From positions 1 to 40,233 of the forward strand of contig CAMUJH010000036.1 in NCBI GenBank assembly GCA_947089145.1: a stretch of DNA of 40,233 bases, in the 5' to 3' direction. How positions within the stretch are numbered: position 1 is the first letter of the stretch; every line of letters begins with the position of its first letter. Origin of the DNA: an uncultured Hungatella sp. Lineage in GTDB: Bacteria > Bacillota > Clostridia > Lachnospirales > Lachnospiraceae. Shown here one piece after another: positions 17,029-26,630 of the stretch. The position numbers and the translations under genes are program-made. The notes beneath the pieces were generated by a model. The model made no database searches and was not told the origin of the DNA. It saw nothing but the letters and a program-made list of their open reading frames with translations.

Positions 17029-18219
17029 ATGGGATATAGAGGCAATAGGGAAGACTGGATTGATAATATCGTTAAAAAAGTTTCCGCACAGTATCATGGC
17101 CGAGAGGTTATCTTGTGGGGGAAATATAGAGTTTCAGATATAATTGCCCATACTCTGAAAGAAGAGTATGGAATAGAGGATGTATATTATGTTGATAAAG
17201 ATGCTGCTAAAATAGATAATAAGCAGGTTTTTTCAACAGAGTTTTTATATGGAAAGTCTAACCAGTATTATGTAGTAATTCCGCTGGCTTTTTATCAATC
17301 CGTGAAGGATGAGCTGGCTGCGGGGGGGTATATCGAGGGAAAAGATTATTACTATTTTAGCGATTGTATAATTCAAAAGAAAGATGACTATTATGAAGAT
17401 GCGCACGGAAATAAAATTATAGGAAATTATAAAGGCTTGAAATTTGCTTTTTCAGGCTTTAATTCAATAATTGAAATTGGAGTAAATGTTTGCATTCGCA
17501 GCAGTACCGTTTATATACACAGTAACTCAAAAGTTTTATTGAGGGATAATACTAATTTAAGAGAGAGCAATATAAACATAGAGAACGAATCAGCTATTGA
17601 GATAAAGGAAAAGTGCAATATTTTAAATCTGGATCTGACAGTTGGAAACATGTCACGTATTTTATTGGGTGAGGGGATAAGCATTGGCAGCGGATCTGAC
17701 TGGGAGATTAAAGACGGAGCAATGCTGGAGATTGGAGATAGAGGAATCTTTCATAGGGGAATCTTTCGGCTATGTGAAAATGCTATGATGAAAATCGGGA
17801 GTGATTTCAGCATTGGAGATGACTACAACTTTGTTCTGTATGAAAACACGAAGGCCTTTTTTGGCGATGACTGCATGGTTTCCTTCGGGGTTTACCTGCG
17901 CAGTAATGACGGACACAGTATTTTCGACATAAACACGAAGAGAAATATTAATTCTACCTTTGAAATCAGCAAAGAGAGGGAAGTTATAGTGGGCAATCAT
18001 GTGTGGATAGGCATGCGGGCTACTATTTTATATAATGCGAGGATCGGTGACGGAAGTATTTTGGGAGCAGGAAGCTTAATAAAAGGAATAATTTCAAATA
18101 ATTGTATAGCGGCTGGGATTCCGGCAAAGACAATTAGGAAAGATGTTGCGTGGAGCCGTAAACAGGGAACTGATGAGATTATGGATTGCGGAAGCCGCTA
18201 TACTTGTCTGACAAAATGA
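17029..18219 (+). CDS. Left-handed beta-helix acyltransferase with N-terminal Rossmann-like domain
   Basis: The protein has 396 residues. The N-terminal 110 residues are a Rossmann-like module with the variant start VILWGKYRVSDIIA. From about 150 the chain has hexapeptide-type beta-helix coils, ending in the classic acetyltransferase tail VIVGNHVWIGMRATILYNAR followed by IGDGSILGAGSLIKG and AAGIPAKTIRKD. Such enzymes O- or N-acetylate sugars with acetyl-CoA, like NeuD/NeuO and PglD, where a Rossmann-like domain also precedes the helix. The helix is unusually long, about 230 residues. With neuA and neuB nearby, acylation of the nonulosonic acid or of another island sugar is the likely role. 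Confidence 0.75.
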   Translation: MGYRGNREDWIDNIVKKVSAQYHGREVILWGKYRVSDIIAHTLKEEYGIEDVYYVDKDAAKIDNKQVFSTEFLYGKSNQYYVVIPLAFYQSVKDELAAGGYIEGKDYYYFSDCIIQKKDDYYEDAHGNKIIGNYKGLKFAFSGFNSIIEIGVNVCIRSSTVYIHSNSKVLLRDNTNLRESNINIENESAIEIKEKCNILNLDLTVGNMSRILLGEGISIGSGSDWEIKDGAMLEIGDRGIFHRGIFRLCENAMMKIGSDFSIGDDYNFVLYENTKAFFGDDCMVSFGVYLRSNDGHSIFDINTKRNINSTFEISKEREVIVGNHVWIGMRATILYNARIGDGSILGAGSLIKGIISNNCIAAGIPAKTIRKDVAWSRKQGTDEIMDCGSRYTCLTK

Positions 18220-18241
18220 GAAGAATATCGGAGGAGAAAAA

Positions 18242-19405
18242 GTGAAAATATTGTCAATGGTGAGAAGCATTCATGACGAAAAAACTCAGCAGTTTTGTAC
18301 AAACTACACCGGAGTAGGGATGGTTACCAGAAATATATGTGATTATATTGGAAGCTCTCATTCATCCTACTTGTTTGTCGGAAAATACCGGCTGCCCCAA
18401 ATGCAGATTGGCAATATACATATAGTAGATACAACGGCAGAAATACCTATAGATGGGTATATTGATGAAAATGAGAAAAATCTCCAAATAATGACAAGAA
18501 TTTTTGAACAGACCTTAGATAATTTACAACCGGATATAGTTAACTTTCATTCAATAGGTGATCTTACACGGCGATGCATGGATGTTTGCCTGGAAAAAAG
18601 AATCCCTTTTGTTTATACCTCTCATCTTTACATTGGACAGCAGCGAAAAATAAAACGCTATGACAGAACGGTACAATGGGAGAGCGATTTATTTAAAGTC
18701 CCTGGTTTAAATATCATTGCAGTCAGTACAGGAATGAGAAAGCTTATTTTAAAAGATTTCCCGGAAATAAAGGAAGAGAATATATGCGTAATAAAGAATG
18801 GAACTGATTTTAAGGCGGAGTTGATAGAAAGCTGTATTGTGAAAAAATACAGTCTGGAGAATAAAAAGGTTTTATTATGTGTGGGGACTTTAAGCGAAAG
18901 AAAAAACCAGAAGCAATTGGTCAGAGCATTTTCTTTATTAGATAAAAATCTTCAGGAAAAAATCAGGATTTTTTTCTGCGGTAATGACCTTATGAACGGA
19001 GAACTGCAAAAGGCAATAGATGACGCCGGACTACATGATAAGCTGATTTATACTGGGGCATTGGACAGCAATGAAATAAAAAAATATTATTCCATTGCAA
19101 ATGGACTCGTTATGTCAAGTTTAGCAGAAGGACTTAGCATTGCCGCATTAGAAGCCATTTCCTACGGTTTGCCGGTTGTCATGTCCGCGGATTTAGAATG
19201 CGCAGATGATTTAAATGATGAAAAGGTGGGATGTTTCGCAGAAGAACGGACAGATGCCGGATTTGCTGGGGCAATTGCGAAATGGTACAGCAAGAAATGG
19301 GATAGAGAATATATAATACAATATTCCAGACAGTTTACAATGGAACGGGTTGCGGCAGACTATATTGCATGCTATGAACATATTATAAAAAGGACGAAAC
19401 ATTAA
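18242..19405 (+). CDS. GT4-family glycosyltransferase
   Basis: The protein has 387 residues and a GTG start behind CGGAGGAG. It is a GT-B fold retaining glycosyltransferase of family GT4. The N-lobe contains FVYTSHLYIG. The C-lobe has the donor-binding region LCVGTLSERKNQKQLVRAFS, LIYTGALDS and the E-x7-E motif in SSLAEGLSIAALEAISYGLP. It is the only GT4 enzyme in the window and one of few island proteins without the extra Rossmann module. It probably adds a hexose or uronic acid to the island glycan from a nucleotide-sugar donor. Acceptor and donor cannot be predicted. Confidence 0.85.
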   Translation: MKILSMVRSIHDEKTQQFCTNYTGVGMVTRNICDYIGSSHSSYLFVGKYRLPQMQIGNIHIVDTTAEIPIDGYIDENEKNLQIMTRIFEQTLDNLQPDIVNFHSIGDLTRRCMDVCLEKRIPFVYTSHLYIGQQRKIKRYDRTVQWESDLFKVPGLNIIAVSTGMRKLILKDFPEIKEENICVIKNGTDFKAELIESCIVKKYSLENKKVLLCVGTLSERKNQKQLVRAFSLLDKNLQEKIRIFFCGNDLMNGELQKAIDDAGLHDKLIYTGALDSNEIKKYYSIANGLVMSSLAEGLSIAALEAISYGLPVVMSADLECADDLNDEKVGCFAEERTDAGFAGAIAKWYSKKWDREYIIQYSRQFTMERVAADYIACYEHIIKRTKH

Positions 19406-19469
19406 GAGGTTAAAAATATCCTATTTAAGTGATGGTACACAAAAAGCTGTATTGTGATAAAGCGTAAAG

Positions 19470-20555
19470 GTGAAAAACATGATGTTAAGGGAAAAATTTC
19501 CGTATGGGGAGCGTAATAAAGAGGATCTATTCGTTAACTGTGAAGATATTAAACAGGTATATATAAAGATAGGAGACGACTATTCCCGTAAGATATTTGC
19601 AAACCGCTGCATGTATTCTTTTACTGGAGATTATGGATATATCGGAAATATTGTGGCAGGGACAGAGACAGGAAAAAGCATCCAAAGACTATTGAACAGC
19701 TTTGAATCAATATACATATACGGTGCGGGAGTAAGGGGAAAACTTCTTGCTGAAACGTTTACCATAGAAAATTTAAAAGGTTTTATAGATTTAAACAAAA
19801 GCGGAAGCTATATGAATTATCCTATATTTTATATGAAGGACTTCCAGTATGAGGATAATTCGGTTGTTTTCATTTCAAATGTCCATGGATGTAATGAAAT
19901 CATTCAAGAACTGACTGCAGATAAACATGTGCCAGAAGAAAAAATTTTTCTGTTAAATGATTTTATCGCACATATGGATGACAACATCTATGTAGAGCCC
20001 CGATATCTAACAACTATATCTATGAAGAATAAAGTATTTTTAGATTTAGGATGTTTTGACGGCAAAGATGCAAAAAAGGCGGCTGACTGCTTTTCGGAAG
20101 ACAATGTTTCTGTATATGCATTTGAGCCGGATGAGGATAATTATAAAATCTGTGTTTCTAATTTACAGAAATATGGAAATAAAATAAATATACAGAATAA
20201 GGGGATAGGCTGCAAGAAAGAGAAGAAATGTTTTGCAGGAGGTGGCGCTGGCGCAAGATTCTCTGAACAGGGAACCTGTGCAGTGGATATTGATACCATA
20301 GATAACCTTATGGGGGATCAAGACGTGGGAATTATAAAAATGGACATAGAGGGATATGAGGAATTAGCTATTTTGGGAGGGATAGCAACAATTAAGAGAT
20401 GTAAGCCGGTATTGGCGGTAAGCCTTTACCATAAGAAATCCGATATATGGCGAATTCCTCTTAAAATATTGGAGATTGATCCTGGCTATCAATTCTATTT
20501 AGAACACTATACATTTGGATGGAACGATACCGTTTTGTATGCCATTGCCCGATGA
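19470..20555 (+). CDS. FkbM-family methyltransferase with Rossmann-like domain
   Basis: The protein has 361 residues. A Rossmann-like module is at about residues 75-160 (SIYIYGAGVRGKLLAETF). The SAM-dependent FkbM methyltransferase follows, with VFLDLGCFDGKDA near 188, YAFEPDEDNY and IIKMDIEGYEELAILGG near 288. FkbM enzymes usually O-methylate sugars or polyketides. The GTG at 19470 is the first start; ATG codons at 19479 and 19482 are alternatives and no strong ribosome binding site decides. Together with the frameshifted methyltransferase at 8811 it gives the block two sugar-methylation candidates. Confidence 0.82.
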   Translation: MKNMMLREKFPYGERNKEDLFVNCEDIKQVYIKIGDDYSRKIFANRCMYSFTGDYGYIGNIVAGTETGKSIQRLLNSFESIYIYGAGVRGKLLAETFTIENLKGFIDLNKSGSYMNYPIFYMKDFQYEDNSVVFISNVHGCNEIIQELTADKHVPEEKIFLLNDFIAHMDDNIYVEPRYLTTISMKNKVFLDLGCFDGKDAKKAADCFSEDNVSVYAFEPDEDNYKICVSNLQKYGNKINIQNKGIGCKKEKKCFAGGGAGARFSEQGTCAVDIDTIDNLMGDQDVGIIKMDIEGYEELAILGGIATIKRCKPVLAVSLYHKKSDIWRIPLKILEIDPGYQFYLEHYTFGWNDTVLYAIAR

Positions 20556-20590
20556 CGCAAAATACGGAGTAAAAAGGAAATAAAACTAAT

Positions 20591-21739
20591 ATGAAAAAGA
20601 TTGGTGTTGTAGTTCCCATATTTAATGCTGAACCGTATTTGGAAACATGTGTAAAGAGTATTTTAGATCAGACATATACAAATCTTGAAGTGGTGCTGGT
20701 TGATGACGGATCAAATGACAGAAGCGGAGAAATATGCCATCAATTTGAAAAAAAGGACAGCAGAGTACATGTTATCCGCCAAAGCAATCAGGGGAAGCTA
20801 TTAGCGCGCTATCATGGGATAAAGGCATTAAAATCAGAATATGCAACGTTTGTTGATGCAGATGATTGGCTGGATATTAATGCTTATGAGAAAATAAAGC
20901 TATACTGCGAGGAGGATATTGATGTCATATCATATCAAATAATCAGGTATTTTAATGAGGATTATTCGTTTGTCTCAAATAATTATTATTCATCAGGAAA
21001 GTATATGCAGGGAGACATAAGGGAACATATATTTCCAACTATGATATGGGATAATGTAAAAAAGCGTTGTGGCTTAGATCCTTCTTTGGCAAATAAAGTT
21101 GTAAAAAGGGACTTATTATTGAAGTCGTTGCATAATGCAAAACATCTGAATATCAGTTATGGCGATGATGTGGCAGTTACTTATCCGCTGATGCTTTATG
21201 CGCGGACGCTTATGATTATCGACGAAAGTTTGTATTATCACCGGAAGAGAAATGAAAATGAAACAGTCCCATATTTTGCTGACAGGAATTATTACAGGAA
21301 GCTATCTGAGCTTTATGACTATTTAATACAGGCTATGGGAGAGGAATACCAATTTACTAAACAACTGGATTACTTTTACGAATCTTCTGTAAAGCTTTAT
21401 TTAAAAAAGTACGGTGATAAGGCGGAGCAGCTATCATATTTGTTTCCATTTCATAAGATTCCAAAGGGAAAGAGGATTGTGCTTTATGGGGCATCTAAGG
21501 TAGGGCAGACATACTATGAGCAAATCAAACGTATTCGTTATGGAGAGATTACTGCATGGATCGACAGAGCGTATGCCTCCTATGAAAAGCTGGGGGTAAA
21601 GGCAGTGGAATCCATACAAAAAATAGAGGAGTATGACTATGTTGTGATTGCCATAAAGGCATTTGATACAGCTGAAAAAGTAAAACGTGATTTGATCGGC
21701 ATGGGCGTTGAGGAAGAAAAAATTGTTTGGAGCGTTTAA
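20591..21739 (+). CDS. GT2 glycosyltransferase with C-terminal Rossmann-like domain
   Basis: The protein has 382 residues. Residues 1-230 are a GT-A fold family 2 transferase, with VVPIFNAEPYLETCVKSIL, VLVDDGSNDRSGEIC and the metal-binding DADDW near 91-95. Residues 290-382 are the Rossmann module (RIVLYGASKVGQTYYEQI and a terminal VVIAIKAFDTAEKVK). The same GT2-Rossmann order recurs at 26631 and 29816. It is the last gene of the AT-rich block; the following gene starts 78 bp later in DNA of much higher GC. Confidence 0.85.
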   Translation: MKKIGVVVPIFNAEPYLETCVKSILDQTYTNLEVVLVDDGSNDRSGEICHQFEKKDSRVHVIRQSNQGKLLARYHGIKALKSEYATFVDADDWLDINAYEKIKLYCEEDIDVISYQIIRYFNEDYSFVSNNYYSSGKYMQGDIREHIFPTMIWDNVKKRCGLDPSLANKVVKRDLLLKSLHNAKHLNISYGDDVAVTYPLMLYARTLMIIDESLYYHRKRNENETVPYFADRNYYRKLSELYDYLIQAMGEEYQFTKQLDYFYESSVKLYLKKYGDKAEQLSYLFPFHKIPKGKRIVLYGASKVGQTYYEQIKRIRYGEITAWIDRAYASYEKLGVKAVESIQKIEEYDYVVIAIKAFDTAEKVKRDLIGMGVEEEKIVWSV

Positions 21740-21817
21740 GGCGGCAGATGATGTGGAGTGTGGCTGCCAGCAAGGATTTCAGGAAGAGAGATGCAGTATT
21801 TTTAACAGGCAGGAAAA

Positions 21818-23290
21818 ATGAACATAGATTATAAAGCGGTTTATTTAAAACCAGAGGACTTAGACGGGCTGAGGCATAGAGAAATCATCATATTCGGAGC
21901 CGGCACATACGCCTCCCTCCTGTATACGTACTTATGCATAAAGAAAATGGGACGGCAGGTCTTATGCTTTGCGGTTTCAGAAATGAAGGATAACAAGGAC
22001 AGCCTTTTTGGGAAGCCCGTGAGGGCGTTTGACCAGCTTGCGGAGGACGGCTCCGGGGCTGTGATCCTTGCGGCTGTAAGCGGGAAATACGCAGAGGAAG
22101 TCCTTGCCAAAATCAGGCAGGGGAATGGGGGGGAGTGCTGGCTGTTTTCTCAGGAAGGGGCAACATGGGCCGCCCGGGAGATCTTCCAGGCCTGCCAGCG
22201 GCTCCCGATGAAGGGAAACAAGCTGTTTTTCTACTGCTATGAAGGGATGGGGTACCGCTGCAACTGCAAATACATTGCCCAGATGCTTCTGGACAGGCGG
22301 TGTCCCGTTGAGCTGGTATGGGCCATCTCTTCCGAGGAAGACGGCGCCGGGATGCCGGGCGGAATCCGGACGGTGCTGGCCGGGACGGAAGAATACTACA
22401 GGGAATTGTACACGTCCGCCGTTGTCATTGAAAATGACGGGAAGGACCCTTTTGCGTACAAAAGGCCGGGGCAGTACTGCATCAACACCTGGCACGGATA
22501 CGGGCCCTTTAAGAAGGTGGGCGGGGCCCTGCCGGGAAGCGATCGGGAGAAGACGCGGGAGTACTATTCTTATTATGACCTGTTCCTGACGGCAAGCAGG
22601 TTCTACTCAAAGGTATATCGGAAATCCTTCTGCTTTGACGGGGAGATACTGGAGCGGGGCGCCCCGAGGAATGACCTGTTCTTCCGGGAAAACCATGCGG
22701 GGGAAAAGATACGGGCCATGTATGGCATTCCCCCGGACAAGGGGATCGTCCTCCTGGCTCCCACCTACCGCCGTGACAAGGCCGGGGCCTTTGATCAGTA
22801 TGACGTGGACCCGGGGCGGGTCCTTGACTGCGTCGGGAAGAAATTCCGGAAGGAATACGTGATGGTGTACCGGTTCCACCATCAGTTATACGCATCGGAC
22901 AGGAGGTCCGGCTATTACAAGGAAGGGATTGACGCCACCCTGTACCCGGACATCCAGGAGCTTCTGGCGGCGGCGGACGTGGTCATAACGGATTACTCCT
23001 CCCTGATGTGGGACTTCTCGCTTCAGAGGAGGCCGGTGTTCCTGTATCAGAAGGACTTGGAGGAGTATGCGGGCAGACGGGGCTTTTATGCGCCGGTTTC
23101 GCAGTGGCCCTATCCCCGGGCCCGTACGGAGCAGGAACTGCTGGAGGTTATCCGGCGCTTTGACCCGGAAACGTATGCGGCCCAACTGGACCGTTTTTTG
23201 GAACGGTACGGTTCCTGCGATGACGGGCATGCGGCGGAGGCCGTGGTGGAACGAATCATGGACAGAATTAAGGAGCAGAGAAACGGATGA
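21818..23290 (+). CDS. CDP-glycerol glycerophosphotransferase with N-terminal Rossmann-like domain (paralogue 1)
   Basis: The protein has 490 residues. Residues 18-115 are the Rossmann module (IIIFGAGTYASLLYTYL). From about 135 a TagF/TarF-type transferase follows, with NTWHGYGPFKKVGG (TWHG near 223-226), GAPRNDLF, LLAPTYRRD, YRFHHQLY and VITDYSSLMWDFSLQRRPVF (DYSS near 392). These enzymes move glycerol- or ribitol-phosphate from a CDP donor to an acceptor sugar or growing polyol-phosphate chain. It is strongly similar to the product of 25143-26603 across its whole length, including the N-terminal module. It overlaps the next gene by 4 bp. Candidate sources of CDP donor are the GCT domains at 4539 and 31205 and the TarI-like enzyme at 27941. 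Confidence 0.88.
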   Translation: MNIDYKAVYLKPEDLDGLRHREIIIFGAGTYASLLYTYLCIKKMGRQVLCFAVSEMKDNKDSLFGKPVRAFDQLAEDGSGAVILAAVSGKYAEEVLAKIRQGNGGECWLFSQEGATWAAREIFQACQRLPMKGNKLFFYCYEGMGYRCNCKYIAQMLLDRRCPVELVWAISSEEDGAGMPGGIRTVLAGTEEYYRELYTSAVVIENDGKDPFAYKRPGQYCINTWHGYGPFKKVGGALPGSDREKTREYYSYYDLFLTASRFYSKVYRKSFCFDGEILERGAPRNDLFFRENHAGEKIRAMYGIPPDKGIVLLAPTYRRDKAGAFDQYDVDPGRVLDCVGKKFRKEYVMVYRFHHQLYASDRRSGYYKEGIDATLYPDIQELLAAADVVITDYSSLMWDFSLQRRPVFLYQKDLEEYAGRRGFYAPVSQWPYPRARTEQELLEVIRRFDPETYAAQLDRFLERYGSCDDGHAAEAVVERIMDRIKEQRNG

Positions 23291-25146
23291 AGCTTGTGAG
23301 CCGCGGTGAGATGGAGACTGTTTTCGAATGGAAGGAAGCAGGAACCCATTGGATCATTAAACATTTCTTATATCATTATGACGAGGTCCTGTACTTCGTC
23401 CAGGGGGAACGCCTGAAGGCGGTAGTCTCCGCAAGGGACGTATTCAACTATCTGGAGGGAAGAAGCGGGGGGGTGCTCAACGGGGAGTTCACCCGGATAT
23501 CCCAGGCGGACCCGGAGGATTTGGGGATGGCCCGGGCCTTTTTTGAAGCCCATCCCACGATCCACGAGCTGCCCGTGACGGACTGCGGGGGGCGCTTCGT
23601 GGGAATCATGAAGTCCGGTGGGAACAACACGGAACGGAAGTGGGCGGAAATCCGCCTCCGCATAAAGGGCCTGTACTATGGCCTGCCCCGCTACTATGAA
23701 GAGATGTCAGAGCGGTTCATGAGCCATTTCAAGGGCCAGGTGTTCCTGATCGACCTGCCCGATGACGAGCGGGTGCTTCAGAGGCTGGGCACGGACAGGG
23801 AGCGGGAGGCGTTCCGGAAAAAGCATGCAGTGGCCCCCCTGGAACAGCTCCGCCGCATGACGGAGCAGGAGGAGCGGGACTACTGGGGACCCCTCTACGA
23901 GCCCGGCATCTCCGCAAAGTTTGCCGAAGAGTTTTCCAGTATAAAGGCATGGCAGAAAAACGGCTGTAAGCTTTATGAAAACGGCCCTGGTTCCCGCTAC
24001 ATCACCTTTGACGGCGGAAAAAGAAACGTGGCCGGCAAGGCGGAGAAGCCTGACCGCAGCCTGTACCTGGTGGGCCCCTGCACCGTGTTCGGCGCCTACG
24101 TGGCGGACGGGCAGACCATCGGGGATTACCTCCAGGAGATGCTCAACCGGGACGGATGCCCGGTCCGGGTGGTCAACTTCGGGTCACTGGGGCTGTACTA
24201 TGAGTTCCAGTACCTGCTGACGGAAGCCATGGGCGAGGATGACATGGTGGTGATGGCGTCCCAGAACAAGACGCTGATCAGGCTCATGGGCCGGTATGGC
24301 AACGCCTGCTGCCTGGGCGACTATTCCGACATCTTCGACGGCGTCAGCCATCCGGTTTCCTGCGTACTGGACACGTTCCGGCATGTAAACTACCGGGTTT
24401 CCAAGGAGATGGCCAGACGGCTCTATGGGTCTATAAGGCCGTGGCTGCTGCCGGCGGGCAAAAAGACGGATCGAGCGGCTGCATGCCCCATCCAGGATTA
24501 CTTTATCTCCTGGGACATCGTATCCTATTACAAGGAATTTGCCCTTGACCACCATCTGTCCGGCCTTGGCGGGAGGGTGGGGGCTGCCGTGATGAACTGC
24601 AACCCCTTCACAAAGGGCCACAGGCACCTGATTGAATATGCGGCGGGACAGGTCGACACGATGATCGTGTTCGTGGTGGAGGAGGACGCTTCTGCGTTCC
24701 GGTTCCAGGACCGCCTGGAGATGGTCAGGCTGGGGACCCGGGACCTGGGCAACGTGAGGGTAGTGCCTTCGGGCAAGTACAACATATCGAAAAGCACCTT
24801 CGCCCAGTATTTCGAAAAGGATAAGGAGATCCGTAGCGCCGATTCCATGGAGTACGACCTGAGGATCTTCTGCGAAGTCATAGCCCGGTGCATGAACATA
24901 CGCTGCCGGTTTGCAGGAGAGGAGCCGGTGGACGTGGTGACAAGGCGGTACAATGAGGCCATGAGGCGGATACTTCCCCAGTACGGTATGGAATTCTGCC
25001 AGATTCCCAGGCTTAAGACCTGCGAAGACGAATACGTCAGCGCCACGACGGTGCGCAGGCTTCTGGGCCAGGGCGACTGGGAGGCCGTCTCCGCTTTTTT
25101 GCCGGAAACGACCACGGAATATTTGAAAAGGCGGGAAAGGACATGA
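23287..25146 (+). CDS. Fusion: CBS-like region, SGNH-like region and citrate-lyase-ligase-type nucleotidyltransferase
   Basis: The protein has 619 residues. Residues 20-110 look like a CBS pair (LKAVVSARDVFNYL, then ELPVTDCGGRFVGIMK). Residues 255-350 resemble an SGNH hydrolase fold (SLYLVGPCTVFGAYVADGQT), but the nucleophile block GDS reads GPC, so esterase activity is doubtful. From about 430 the chain matches the nucleotidyltransferase domain of citrate lyase ligase CitC: AAVMNCNPFTKGHRHLIEYA (TxGH), FRFQDRLEMVRLGT, ISKSTFAQYF and YVSATTVRRLL. There are no citrate lyase genes nearby, and the gene is translationally coupled on both sides to CDP-glycerol transferases (4-bp overlaps). A nucleotidyl-activating step for the glycan, perhaps of a carboxylic or phospho-compound, is more likely than citrate lyase activation; this is inference. 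Confidence 0.65.
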   Translation: MKLVSRGEMETVFEWKEAGTHWIIKHFLYHYDEVLYFVQGERLKAVVSARDVFNYLEGRSGGVLNGEFTRISQADPEDLGMARAFFEAHPTIHELPVTDCGGRFVGIMKSGGNNTERKWAEIRLRIKGLYYGLPRYYEEMSERFMSHFKGQVFLIDLPDDERVLQRLGTDREREAFRKKHAVAPLEQLRRMTEQEERDYWGPLYEPGISAKFAEEFSSIKAWQKNGCKLYENGPGSRYITFDGGKRNVAGKAEKPDRSLYLVGPCTVFGAYVADGQTIGDYLQEMLNRDGCPVRVVNFGSLGLYYEFQYLLTEAMGEDDMVVMASQNKTLIRLMGRYGNACCLGDYSDIFDGVSHPVSCVLDTFRHVNYRVSKEMARRLYGSIRPWLLPAGKKTDRAAACPIQDYFISWDIVSYYKEFALDHHLSGLGGRVGAAVMNCNPFTKGHRHLIEYAAGQVDTMIVFVVEEDASAFRFQDRLEMVRLGTRDLGNVRVVPSGKYNISKSTFAQYFEKDKEIRSADSMEYDLRIFCEVIARCMNIRCRFAGEEPVDVVTRRYNEAMRRILPQYGMEFCQIPRLKTCEDEYVSATTVRRLLGQGDWEAVSAFLPETTTEYLKRRERT

Positions 25147-26603
25147 CGGATGAGAAGCGACATTGGATCACAGATACAGGATGCATAGACAGGGATGCGA
25201 GGACTGTCATCTACGGGGCCGGAAAATACGGGAGGGAGCTGTATTCCTTCTTAAAAATGAAAGGTCTGCCCAGGGAGAACATCTCCTTCGCAGTGACGGA
25301 CAAGAGAGGGAACCCGGAGGCCATAGACGGGGTTCCTGTAAGGGAGGCGCGGGAACTGAGGGAGGAGCTGGCAGGATGCCAGATATTCCTGGCCATCGGG
25401 AAGACCCACGCAGGGGAAGCGGAAGAACTTCTGCGGGCCTGTGGGGCAGGGCAGTGGCACCGGGTAACCGCAGAGGACATTGATCTGATTTCGGAGGAAA
25501 TCTTTAAGGAGATGGAGCCGCTTGCCCTGGAGAAAAACAAGATCTTCTTTTCCTGTTATGAAGGCATGGGCTACCGGTGCAGCTGCAAATACATTGCCCA
25601 GCGGCTGATACAGGATCAGGCCCCGGTAACCATGGTGTGGGTGGTGACGGACGGAAACGGCCGGGACGTCCCGGAACCGATTAAGAAAGTAGAGCTGTAC
25701 TCGGAAGCGTATTACAGGGAACTTTACACCTCGAAAATCTGCATCACCAATAACACGAACAAGCTGTTCGGCCGGAAAAAGGAGGGGCAGTACCACATAA
25801 ACACGTGGCATGGCTTCGGGCCCTTTAAAAAAGTGCAGGGCTCCGTGCCTGCTAACAGGGAGAGGCGGGAGGAGATCAGGAGAATCAACAAAACGTACGA
25901 CCTGTTCCTGTCGGGAAGCGCCTTTTACGCCCAGGTGTACCGGGACTCCTTTTTTTACGAAGGAGAGATCCGCCAGTGGGGGGCCCCCCGCAACGATGCG
26001 CTTTTTGCCGGCGGTTCCATAAAGGACATGGTATACGAAAGGTTCGGCATTCCGCCCCATAAGAAGATCGTCCTTTATGCGCCCACCTTCCGGACGGACG
26101 TGGAACATTCCTTCGCACAGTACGATCTTGACATGGAAAAAGTGCTGGAGGCGCTGCATGACAGGTTCGGCGGGGAGTATGTGCTGATGTACCGGTTCCA
26201 CCACCATCTGTACGAGCTGGGGGAATGCCGGGAGTTTTACAGAGACGGGATCGACGCTACCCATTATTCCGACGTCCAGGAGCTGCTGGCGGCGGCGGAC
26301 GTGGTGATTACGGATTACTCTTCCCTGATGTGGGACTTTTCCCTTCAGAGGAGGCCGGTGTTCCTGTACCAGAACGACGAGAGGACCTTTGCGGATGACA
26401 GGGGGTTTTACTGCCCGGTTTCCCAGTGGCCCTATCCCAGGGCCCGCAGCGGGGAGGAGATGGCCGCCCGGATACGGGATTTTGACCAGGAGGCATACAT
26501 AAGGGAGCTGGATGCATTTCTGGAACGGTACGGGGCCTGCGATGACGGGAAAGCGTCGCTGCGGGCGGCAAAGAGAATCATGGAAGTGATAGAAAGGGGA
26601 TAA
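25143..26603 (+). CDS. CDP-glycerol glycerophosphotransferase with N-terminal Rossmann-like domain (paralogue 2)
   Basis: The protein has 486 residues with the same order as the gene at 21818. The Rossmann module is at about 18-115 (VIYGAGKYGRELYSFLK). The TagF/TarF transferase shows NTWHGFGPFKKVQG near 220, GAPRNDALF, LYAPTFRTD, YRFHHHLY and VITDYSSLMWDFSLQRRPVF near 390. The two paralogues are nearly identical in the donor-site segment at protein and DNA level (about 22965-23050 versus 26285-26370), consistent with duplication or gene conversion. Two such enzymes often split into a primase that adds the first polyol phosphate and a polymerase that extends it. Which does what here is unknown. 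Confidence 0.88.
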   Translation: MTDEKRHWITDTGCIDRDARTVIYGAGKYGRELYSFLKMKGLPRENISFAVTDKRGNPEAIDGVPVREARELREELAGCQIFLAIGKTHAGEAEELLRACGAGQWHRVTAEDIDLISEEIFKEMEPLALEKNKIFFSCYEGMGYRCSCKYIAQRLIQDQAPVTMVWVVTDGNGRDVPEPIKKVELYSEAYYRELYTSKICITNNTNKLFGRKKEGQYHINTWHGFGPFKKVQGSVPANRERREEIRRINKTYDLFLSGSAFYAQVYRDSFFYEGEIRQWGAPRNDALFAGGSIKDMVYERFGIPPHKKIVLYAPTFRTDVEHSFAQYDLDMEKVLEALHDRFGGEYVLMYRFHHHLYELGECREFYRDGIDATHYSDVQELLAAADVVITDYSSLMWDFSLQRRPVFLYQNDERTFADDRGFYCPVSQWPYPRARSGEEMAARIRDFDQEAYIRELDAFLERYGACDDGKASLRAAKRIMEVIERG

Positions 26604-26630
26604 GAGGCGGTGAAAGGAAGCGGAGAGGAC

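Noticed and set aside
19899-19906. 8-nt match to the candidate guide in the FkbM gene
   Set aside because: Eight bases is expected by chance in 40 kb, and the site is inside coding sequence, not a promoter.
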